From Parcubacteria group bacterium (GTDB lineage Bacteria > Patescibacteriota > Minisyncoccia > Phycocordibacterales > UBA2100), in contig CALRGX010000011.1 in the NCBI GenBank assembly GCA_943358385.1, positions 1 through 33,245 on the forward strand: a DNA stretch of 33,245 bases. The letters run 5' to 3'. The first letter of the stretch is position 1. Every line of letters begins with the position of its first letter. The translations under genes and the position numbers were made by a program. This document shows positions 26,409 through 33,245 of the stretch, piece after piece. The notes under the pieces were generated by a model. It ran no database searches, had not been told where the DNA came from, and saw only the letters and a program-made list of their open reading frames with translations.

Positions 26409-27536
26409 ATGGCGAAGAAAACAGCAGCACCTGTGGTAGCACAGGAGCAAGACGCAGACGAAGTGGTGGTCCCGAAAAAGGAGACCCTCATGGATACGTT
26501 GATGAAAGACACCCCGGCTCTTCCTGAGCTTGGCGAGGTGGTAGAAGGGCCAGCGGTAGCAATCGGACGCGCACGCGTCTTTGTTGACTTGCACCCATTT
26601 GGTACCGGTATTATTTATGGTCGCGAATACCTCTCGGCTCGCGACACTCTGAAGAACGTCAACATCGGCGACATCATTGCCGCTACCATTGTTGAACGCG
26701 AAAACAAGGACGGCTACGTCGAATTGTCACTCCGCGAAGCACGCCAAGCACTTATCTGGGGTGAAGCAGAAAAAGCAGCACTACAGAAAACGGTCTTGGA
26801 ACTTCCTGTTACCGATGCCAACAAAGGTGGTCTCATCATCGAATGGCAGGGTATCCAGGGCTTCCTCCCTGCATCACAACTCGCTGCAGCTCACTACCCA
26901 CGCGTACCGGATGGCGACAAGGACCGTATCTTTACCGAATTGAAGAACCTCATCGGCACCAAACTCGAACTCCTCATCATTACTGCAAATCCGAAGGAAC
27001 AGAAGCTCATCTTCTCGGAGAAGGGCGCTGAATCCGGCGAGAAAGCAACACTGATTGAGAAGTACAAAGTGAGCGACGTCATTAAGGGTGTTGTTACTGG
27101 CGCCACCGACTTCGGCGTCTTCGTGAAGCTTGAAGAAGGATTGGAAGGCTTGGTACACATTTCAGAAATGGACTGGGGCCTCGTCGAAGATCCTAAGTCT
27201 CGCTACAAGGTAGGTGAGAATGTGAATGTGAAAGTGATCGAGATCAAAGAAGGTAAAATCTCTCTCTCAATTAAGGCCCTCACTGAAGATCCATGGAAGA
27301 CCGCCGCAGCGAAGTACAAGAAGGACCAGCAGGTTGACGCTGTGGTCATCAAGTACAACAAGCACGGTGCACTCGCCTCTATTGAAGAAGGTGTTGCCGG
27401 GTTGGTACACGTCTCGGAATACGAGAACGAAGAAAACCTTCGCAAGAACTTGGAACTCGGTAAGGTGTATCAGTTTACGATCACCCTCTTTGAGCCAAAG
27501 GATCGCCGCATGACCTTGAAGCCTCTGAAAAAATAA
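26409..27536 (+). CDS. rpsA: S1 RNA-binding domain protein (30S ribosomal protein S1-like)
   Basis: Four S1-like repeats, e.g. 'GVVTGATDFGVFVKLEEGLEGLVHISEMDW'. Confidence 0.88.
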   Translation: MAKKTAAPVVAQEQDADEVVVPKKETLMDTLMKDTPALPELGEVVEGPAVAIGRARVFVDLHPFGTGIIYGREYLSARDTLKNVNIGDIIAATIVERENKDGYVELSLREARQALIWGEAEKAALQKTVLELPVTDANKGGLIIEWQGIQGFLPASQLAAAHYPRVPDGDKDRIFTELKNLIGTKLELLIITANPKEQKLIFSEKGAESGEKATLIEKYKVSDVIKGVVTGATDFGVFVKLEEGLEGLVHISEMDWGLVEDPKSRYKVGENVNVKVIEIKEGKISLSIKALTEDPWKTAAAKYKKDQQVDAVVIKYNKHGALASIEEGVAGLVHVSEYENEENLRKNLELGKVYQFTITLFEPKDRRMTLKPLKK

Positions 27537-27561
27537 GGGAAGCGGTAGGGAAAAGTAAGAA

Positions 27562-27590
27562 GGGTTTAGGGTTTAGGGTTTAGGGTTTAG
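27562..27590 (+). repeat. (GGGTTTA)x4 plus G, telomere-like / G-quadruplex motif
   Basis: Four perfect tandem copies. Confidence 0.95.
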
Positions 27591-27629
27591 AAAAATCCAG
27601 ACAGCACCTACGGTGCTGTCTGGATTTTT
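27591..27629. terminator. Hairpin aaaaatccagacagcacc-tac-ggtgctgtctggattttt
   Basis: 18-bp perfect stem. Confidence 0.8.
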
Positions 27630-27642
27630 TGTGTGTACGGCG

Positions 27643-27680
27643 TTCCCTAAACCCTATACGCTAATCCCTACCCCCTTGCC
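27643..27680 (+). repeat. C-strand telomere-like tract ttccctaaaccctatacgctaatccctaccccctt
   Basis: Same motif family as 28761-28836 and 32160-32350. Confidence 0.7.
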
Positions 27681-27734
27681 TTCCGCCTCCTTTCCCTGCA
27701 CAGTGCCCGCAGCCACACAACGAAGGAGACGGGC

Positions 27735-28238
27735 GTGGACAACACTGCGAGAACTTGCGGCTCGTGCACCGCGTGCTGCAAGACGCACATGGTACAAGAA
27801 CTCGAAAAGCCAGTAGGCACCTGGTGTACTCACTGCGATAGAGGCAAGGGGTGCGCGATATACGCAACGCGCCCCGTCGGTTGCAAAGATTTTGCTTGCC
27901 TCTGGCTCATGAGTATCGAGGGCGAAAAAGACCTCCCCCCGCACAAAAGCGGCATTGTCCCAGACATGCAAATCCTGCCGACCGTCGGACCGACGCTCGT
28001 TTTGTACGAATACAAGGCGGGCACATTCAAAACATCGGCGTGGGCGAAAGAATTGCGTGCTAAGTACCTTGGCGCAGATAAGCCCATGGCAATCATGTAC
28101 GTTCCTGTGCACGAACCTCCCTCTTTAGTCATCATCGACGGCGAACATCCGTCGGCTGATGTGTTTACCCTGAATGGCAAACGGCTCCGGGGCAGACGGG
28201 CACAGCGCTCCGACAACAAGCTTTTTGTTCCTGAGTAG
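27735..28238 (+). CDS. YkgJ-type cysteine-cluster protein (putative Zn/Fe binding)
   Basis: 'CGSCTACCKTHMV...WCTHCDRGKGCAIYATRPVGCKDFACLWL'. Confidence 0.85.
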   Translation: MDNTARTCGSCTACCKTHMVQELEKPVGTWCTHCDRGKGCAIYATRPVGCKDFACLWLMSIEGEKDLPPHKSGIVPDMQILPTVGPTLVLYEYKAGTFKTSAWAKELRAKYLGADKPMAIMYVPVHEPPSLVIIDGEHPSADVFTLNGKRLRGRRAQRSDNKLFVPE

Positions 28239-28254
28239 GATCACTGCACCACGA

Positions 28255-28279
28255 CGGCCCAGCGCAAAGCGCTGGGCCG
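28255..28279 (+). terminator. Hairpin cggcccagcgc-aaa-gcgctgggccg then atttctt
   Basis: 11-bp perfect stem. Confidence 0.75.
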
Positions 28280-28285
28280 ATTTCT

Positions 28286-28687
28286 TCATGCGTGTGGCAT
28301 GTCATGTATATGCTTCTCGCTGAGGTACTCATTCCATGTCTCGGCCGATTTCTTGTGAGCGCGATATGCTCGTAGCTGCTCTACCGCATGCCGTTCGAGA
28401 CGAAGTACGTGCCGTCGTGCCTTTTGCGACACGAGCACTTTTGGTGTCTGCATATTCGCCGCAGCAAGGGGTTGCTTGGCGTCGGCAAGCAGGTACAACA
28501 TGTCGTCTCGCCATCTACCTGGCGGCTCAAAATGCTGCACGTGCCATTCATGCGATTCAACTTCGCGCATCACCTGCGCAATAGAAAGTTTCATCTCGTC
28601 AACATCTGCGCGCACTGAGCGAATGCCACGAATTACCGCTACGACCAGAAGGCCGATGCCAATAGCAATTACACCTGAAGGGTTCAT
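28286..28687 (-). CDS. Hypothetical membrane-anchored protein
   Basis: RBS ggagaactcc before ATG on minus; N-terminal TM. Confidence 0.6.
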   Translation of the reverse strand: MNPSGVIAIGIGLLVVAVIRGIRSVRADVDEMKLSIAQVMREVESHEWHVQHFEPPGRWRDDMLYLLADAKQPLAAANMQTPKVLVSQKARRHVLRLERHAVEQLRAYRAHKKSAETWNEYLSEKHIHDMPHA

Positions 28688-28760
28688 GGAGTTCTCCTTT
28701 GCTTCCCACACGCTACCGCGCAATCTTGGACAATACAAGAACTCGTATGCTTGTTTTACG

Positions 28761-28836
28761 CTCCCCTAAACGCTAAACCCTTGTTCCTTGTATCCTTCCT
28801 AAACCCTATACGCTAGTCCCTACCTCCTTACCTTAG
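28761..28836 (+). repeat. Telomere-like C-rich tract (cccctaaacgctaaaccc...cctaaaccctatacgctagtccctacctcctt)
   Basis: Same motif family as 27643. Confidence 0.7.
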
Positions 28837-29411
28837 TTAAACCTATTCATCGCCGGCACATATCCTTCCTCCACGATGCACTCCAGAGCCTCTACAGTGG
28901 TCTTCAACACCTTCTTGAGCTCAACTTCGTCCTTGGGTGCGAACTTTCCTAAAATGAATTTCAGGACCGCCTCTTCGCCCTCTGGCTTTTTTACTACCCC
29001 CTTCGGTGTATGCGACGAAACACCAATACGCACCCGAATGAATTCATCGGTTTTTACCGCACGGGCTACTGATTTCAGGCCATTATGTCCGCCAGATGAA
29101 CGTGCAAATGAAATTTTGATTCGTCCCAGTGGCAAATCGAGATCGTCGTACACCACCACCATGTTTTTGGCCGCTTTAATGCTCTTTACGTACTTCGCCA
29201 CCGCGCTTCCCGACTTATTCATAAAGGTATTCGGAAGCACCAGTGCATTTTTCTCTACTTTTGCAACCAGCGCATTTGCTTTTTTGTCTTCGCGCCATTC
29301 AGACACGTCGTTTTTCTTCGCAAAAAGCTCGACAGCCATTCTCCCTGCATTGTGCCGCGTGCGGTCATACTCATTCCCCGGATTTCCCAAGCCAACTATG
29401 ACGTAATTCAT
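28833..29411 (-). CDS. pth: Peptidyl-tRNA hydrolase
   Basis: 'MNYVIVGLGNPGNEYDRTRHNAGRMAV', 'PNTFMNKSGSAV', 'YDDLDLPLGRIKI', 'GGHNGLKS'. Confidence 0.95.
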   Translation of the reverse strand: MNYVIVGLGNPGNEYDRTRHNAGRMAVELFAKKNDVSEWREDKKANALVAKVEKNALVLPNTFMNKSGSAVAKYVKSIKAAKNMVVVYDDLDLPLGRIKISFARSSGGHNGLKSVARAVKTDEFIRVRIGVSSHTPKGVVKKPEGEEAVLKFILGKFAPKDEVELKKVLKTTVEALECIVEEGYVPAMNRFN

Positions 29412-29463
29412 GCAGTGAGTGTACCTTTTTCTTACGGGTGCGCCACTTGCACAGTGTAAAAAG

Positions 29464-29503
29464 CAGCACGCCACAAGAAAAAAGTTTTTCTTGTGGCGTG
29501 CTG
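29464..29503. repeat. Long hairpin cagcacgccacaagaaaaa-ag-tttttcttgtggcgtgctg
   Basis: 19-bp perfect arms between divergent pth and lepB. Confidence 0.85.
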
Positions 29504-29552
29504 TAACAAAAAAACTTGTGCTGGAAAAAGTTGAGCGTATAATGCGCAGCAC

Positions 29553-30161
29553 ATGAATGATTTGCTTGCATCCAACAATGTGGTTGATGCACCGAGTGGT
29601 AACACGAGTGGTAATGCTCAAGAGTATCGCTCGCTTATCGTATACACGTTCCTCGCACTTTTCGTTGCACTCTTCGTGCGCATCTACATTGCAGCACCGT
29701 ATTTAGTCTCGGGCGCATCAATGGACCCATCATTTGAAACACTCGACTACCTCGTCATTGATCGTGTGTCATATCGTTTGGAAGATCCTGTGCGCGGTGA
29801 TGTGATTGTGTTCAAGTACCCACACGACCCGAGTCGTTCCTTCATCAAACGCATCATTGGCTTGCCCGGAGAGACGGTAGTCCTCCAAGGTGAGACGGTA
29901 TTAGTGCGCAATGCTGAACATCCTGAAGGTTTCATTCTCTCCGAACCGTACATAGCGGCACAAAATACCCGCCCCACGGAAATGACTATGCAATTGAAAG
30001 AGGATCAGTACTTCGTCATGGGTGACAATCGCCGAGCGAGCGCCGATTCACGCACCTGGGGTGCACTTCCCAAGCAGAATATTGTCGGCCGTGCGCTCGT
30101 GCGCCTATTCCCTTTCAACGAGATCGATCTCTTGCCTGGCGAGGCCACTTATCAGGAATAG
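29553..30161 (+). CDS. lepB: Signal peptidase I
   Basis: 'SGASMDPSFE', 'RGDVIVFKYP...FIKRIIGLPGETV', 'FVMGDNRRASADSRTWG'. Confidence 0.95.
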   Translation: MNDLLASNNVVDAPSGNTSGNAQEYRSLIVYTFLALFVALFVRIYIAAPYLVSGASMDPSFETLDYLVIDRVSYRLEDPVRGDVIVFKYPHDPSRSFIKRIIGLPGETVVLQGETVLVRNAEHPEGFILSEPYIAAQNTRPTEMTMQLKEDQYFVMGDNRRASADSRTWGALPKQNIVGRALVRLFPFNEIDLLPGEATYQE

Positions 30162-30187
30162 CTTATTAGGCCCCTTACGTTCACCCT

Positions 30188-31369
30188 ATGATAACGACGC
30201 AAAGTGCGAAGGAGTGCAAGTCTGCTACGGAAATGCTCGAGCGCGCGGCGCGTGTAGCACAGTTTTACGGATTCATCCCGTTTGAAAACGCACCTAAAGG
30301 CGAAATTGGCGTGGTGTCAGGTCGCACCACCAAACTTGATACGAAAGATATTTCTTTTTCTCGTGCACAAGAACGCATGCTCGTGAGTGCGGTAAAAGTG
30401 TGTGCGGTGCAAGGTTTGGGCGACAAGCGCATGCCAGTACTGTTGTATAGATTGATGCCGGGCGAGAAAGGTACCGCCACCGCGCTAGAACTCCACGCGA
30501 TTGGCATTCCCGATGCGATTGCTGAAGGCCTCCTCATTGCAGTTTCTGATGCAATCGCGGGCGACGTGGGTATCGCTAAGCGTGTCGTTCACATCAACAG
30601 CATTGGTTCAAGCGAATCGTCTGCGCGCTACGCACGAGACCTCGGCGTGTTTCTGCGCAAATACAGTGAAGATTTTCCGACACACTTAAAACAGCGCCTC
30701 CCTGCCGATCCTATCGGTGTACTTTTGAATCTTGCTGAGAAGGGACACCCGCAGCTTAATCGCGCTCCCGTATCGATGGACTACCTCAACGAAGAAGAGC
30801 GCCGTCACTTCTGGGACGTGCTTGAATATCTGGAACTCTCCGGCAATTTCTACGAACTGAACCATCTTGTTCTAGGAAGTCGTGACTGCTGGGCCCACAC
30901 GCTGTTTGAAGTATCCAGCGTGGATGAAGAGACGGGCATCCGCACGCCCTTTGCGCGCGGCGGTAGATACGATGCACTCGCTGGTCGCTGTGTCGGTGCC
31001 GGAGCATCGGCAGTCACTGTATCAATTGTTTTGGACACCAAAGTTCCTGCGAAACTCAAGCGATACAATCCTTCGCCCTCTGTATACTTCGCACATCTGG
31101 GGAAAGAAGCGCGCCGCCGTACATTGCCAGCGCTCGAGCTTTTGCGTCGTGCAGAAATCCCGGTGCATCAATCGCTCGCATACGAGCAACTCGCACCGCA
31201 AATGGCCGACGCAAAGCGTTTGAATGTGCCATGGCTTTTGGTGATGGGACACAAAGAAGCGATGGACGGTACCATGATCGTGCGCGACGTTCGCACAAAC
31301 TTCCAAGAATCAGTTCTCCTTCCTGAACTCCCAGGATATCTGCGCCGCCGTCGCGTGGGTGTCTCCTAG
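30188..31369 (+). CDS. Histidyl-tRNA synthetase-like protein (degenerate; HisZ-like or pseudo-synthetase)
   Basis: 'INSIGSSESSARYARDLGVFLRK', 'FARGGRYDALAG', C-terminal anticodon-binding-like domain; class II catalytic motifs not evident. Confidence 0.65.
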   Translation: MITTQSAKECKSATEMLERAARVAQFYGFIPFENAPKGEIGVVSGRTTKLDTKDISFSRAQERMLVSAVKVCAVQGLGDKRMPVLLYRLMPGEKGTATALELHAIGIPDAIAEGLLIAVSDAIAGDVGIAKRVVHINSIGSSESSARYARDLGVFLRKYSEDFPTHLKQRLPADPIGVLLNLAEKGHPQLNRAPVSMDYLNEEERRHFWDVLEYLELSGNFYELNHLVLGSRDCWAHTLFEVSSVDEETGIRTPFARGGRYDALAGRCVGAGASAVTVSIVLDTKVPAKLKRYNPSPSVYFAHLGKEARRRTLPALELLRRAEIPVHQSLAYEQLAPQMADAKRLNVPWLLVMGHKEAMDGTMIVRDVRTNFQESVLLPELPGYLRRRRVGVS

Positions 31370-31615
31370 GGAGTGTTCACATAATCGCGCTCGAGCAAAA
31401 CACAGACAGGTCGAGCGAAAAACGAGATGGAGTGCGAGGCGATATGAATATCGTCGAGCGCGAAACGAAGTTTTGCAGCCGGCATCTCTCTGTTTTGACG
31501 AGCGAACAGGTGCTTAAGTTCATGGTTTGTGTCGATTGTGCGAATACTGCCTAACTTGCTGAAAGTAGTGTGTCTTGCTAGCGTCTCGACAGACAATCCA
31601 TGAGAGGAGTATCTG

Positions 31616-32086
31616 ATGCCCGACACACGCATCCTCGTTCTTCTGGTTCCCTGGTCTGCGTTACTGGCCATGGTGATGTACTTCGGCGGCTGGCGAGCAC
31701 TCAAGGAATGGCTCGCGGACCTCGAGACACCCGTACGTATAAACGAACTGGGCGCATGCGCACCACTTACTTACTGCACTCGTATTGTTCCGGGCAACCC
31801 TTGGGGCAACGCGGTGCAATTTGAATTCAACGAACCACCGCAGCATGCCATCATCTACCGCACACCAGTTGATGAGCTTGCCAGAGAAACGCGAATAGAG
31901 TACGTGGAAATCCACGTACTCTGGCGAAAATCGCTGCACTTCTCATTTATGAACGGCGCGTTCGTAGATTGCCACACCATAAAAGATGGGCGGACTGTGA
32001 GTGTTCCTCTAACAACAGAAGACCTGGCGACTGTGCTCGCACTTCTTGATCGCGTGCGTTCCATCGCGGCACGTCCGTGGAAATAG
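31616..32086 (+). CDS. Hypothetical membrane-anchored protein
   Basis: RBS gagaggagtatctg before ATG; N-terminal TM; 156 aa. Confidence 0.65.
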   Translation: MPDTRILVLLVPWSALLAMVMYFGGWRALKEWLADLETPVRINELGACAPLTYCTRIVPGNPWGNAVQFEFNEPPQHAIIYRTPVDELARETRIEYVEIHVLWRKSLHFSFMNGAFVDCHTIKDGRTVSVPLTTEDLATVLALLDRVRSIAARPWK

Positions 32087-32106
32087 CGGGTTGGCACGAA
32101 TCAAAC

Positions 32107-32131
32107 ACGGCGGCACCTTCGGTGCCGCCGT
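32107..32131 (+). terminator. Hairpin acggcggcacc-ttc-ggtgccgccgt then tccttcgttttg
   Basis: 11-bp perfect stem; its first half recurs at 33231-33245. Confidence 0.75.
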
Positions 32132-32159
32132 TCCTTCGTTTTGTGTCATGTCTTTTCTG

Positions 32160-32350
32160 TATTTCCCTTGTATTTCCTAAGTCCTATACACTTCTTCCTT
32201 TCTCTTTTTATTGCATGCATGCTGTTTCCCTAAACCCTACACACTTGTCCCATCTCCCTTTTCTCTTTGTATTTCTTGCAGGCTACACCCTAAACGCTTC
32301 TCCCTATTCCCTCTGCAATCCCTCCACCTACAACCTTAAACCTAGCACCT
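32160..32350 (+). repeat. Pyrimidine-rich degenerate array of cctaaaccctacacacttgtccc-type units
   Basis: Several variants of the CCTAAACCCTATACGCTAGTCCC motif. Confidence 0.65.
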
Positions 32351-32422
32351 ACCGTGGTTGACTTTCTCTCAATTAAATGGTTTAATTGCTCTAGTTACAA
32401 CCGATAGAAAGGGTTACACAGC

Positions 32423-33214
32423 ATGGACGGCTTGATTCAAGCATTCCTGGACTATTTGGGTGTGCAAACACCCCAGCACCGCGTTCTCGCGATTGCCGGC
32501 GCGCTCATTGCAATTGCCAGCTTGGCCTATCTTGGTCGCCGTCTCATCCAATGGATCGAGTGGCGCAGCCAGACAAGCTTGCTGCACATCGACGTGCAGC
32601 TGCACACGCTCCGGCTCGATGTCGACAACCTTCCACACCTCGAATGGGAAGGCGTCGGCAAACTGAAGCTGGACGAGGTTGCCGAGTGGCGGCATCTGGC
32701 ACGCGCAGTGCAACGTGCCGCAATGCAGACCGAGCATGGACAGGAATGGGTGGTTCTGGTGGACGAACGCCAGCACAACCAATTCCTGAACCAGCTCGTG
32801 AGCATGGCCGGAGCACTGCCCAAGCTGACACAGATTGCACGCGAGATGGGCTACCCAGTGTTTCGGGGACTCCTCGTGTGCGAGAAGTACGACGGCATTC
32901 CGGCACGGCTCAAGTTCTTCCTCACTACGGAAGAGCAAGCTGCGTACTTCTCAGATGTGAACATCGAGAAGAAGTTCGAGAAAGGCCGTGGCCTGCGCGA
33001 ACTGAATCACATCGCGCGAGTGCGGACGTTGCACCGTATGGGCAAGATTGCCACTGAAGAAGGTGGCAAAGTTCCGATGCCTCGCTCGATGTGGAGCAAA
33101 GGACGTCCGGTGCGCGTCATTCGCGAAGTGCGTGCTGGTCGTGCCGTCCCTTCAAGCGGGATGGCATTTCCGACAGCACAGCAGACTTTGGCGCGCCGTG
33201 CAGCCGGCACGTGA
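32423..33214 (+). CDS. Hypothetical membrane-anchored protein
   Basis: 263 aa ORF, N-terminal TM. Confidence 0.7.
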   Translation: MDGLIQAFLDYLGVQTPQHRVLAIAGALIAIASLAYLGRRLIQWIEWRSQTSLLHIDVQLHTLRLDVDNLPHLEWEGVGKLKLDEVAEWRHLARAVQRAAMQTEHGQEWVVLVDERQHNQFLNQLVSMAGALPKLTQIAREMGYPVFRGLLVCEKYDGIPARLKFFLTTEEQAAYFSDVNIEKKFEKGRGLRELNHIARVRTLHRMGKIATEEGGKVPMPRSMWSKGRPVRVIREVRAGRAVPSSGMAFPTAQQTLARRAAGT

Positions 33215-33245
33215 ACGTTCCCAACTCATTGCGGCGGCACCTTCG

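Noticed and set aside
27562-27590. Real linear-chromosome telomere
   Set aside because: Only four copies, internal, flanked on both sides by normal genes; reported only as a telomere-like/G4 repeat.
31366-31704. 112-aa minus ORF overlapping the start of the 31616 gene
   Set aside because: Overlaps a better-supported + gene with RBS; no recognisable domain.

Overview
This ~33 kb window looks like a bacterial chromosome segment with Candidate Phyla Radiation (Parcubacteria-like) character: a short IF-2, divergent housekeeping genes, and many small membrane or hypothetical proteins. TGA is used as a stop, so the genetic code is standard. Recognisable genes: EamA-type transporter, COG4339-type HD hydrolase, ParB/DGQHR-like protein, ClpB-type AAA+ ATPase, HtrA-like protein that has lost its catalytic residues, cysteine desulfurase, DUF4446 protein, infB, rbfA, HNH endonuclease, tandem TrbC/VirB2-like small membrane proteins next to a solute-binding protein, a methyltransferase, gyrA, an MBL-fold protein, a mannose-6-P isomerase-type cupin, a possible HicBA-like pair, an rpsA-like S1 protein, a YkgJ-type cysteine-cluster protein, pth, lepB and a degenerate HisRS-like protein. 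There are five tRNA genes: Tyr-GTA, Cys-GCA, Leu-TAA, Lys-CTT and Leu-TAG. The most striking observation is that all five tRNAs are followed by hairpin-rich non-coding cassettes built from copies of that tRNA's own T-arm/acceptor 3' end. First comes an inverted copy, then (at four of five loci) one or more direct copies. The intervening cores share a layout (TCGAAAG - P1 - CGGGGCC - P2 - P1' - GCGGCnnGCG - P3 - GAGA - T-arm copy), while the stems differ in sequence and stay paired. The closest analogue I know is the E. coli tyrT 'RtT' repeats, but here the pattern spans several isoacceptors. Also notable: telomere-like (GGGTTTA)4 and CCCTAAACCCTATACGCTA-type intergenic tracts, and micro-ORF transcription units. 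No searches were run; all homology calls come from reading motifs.
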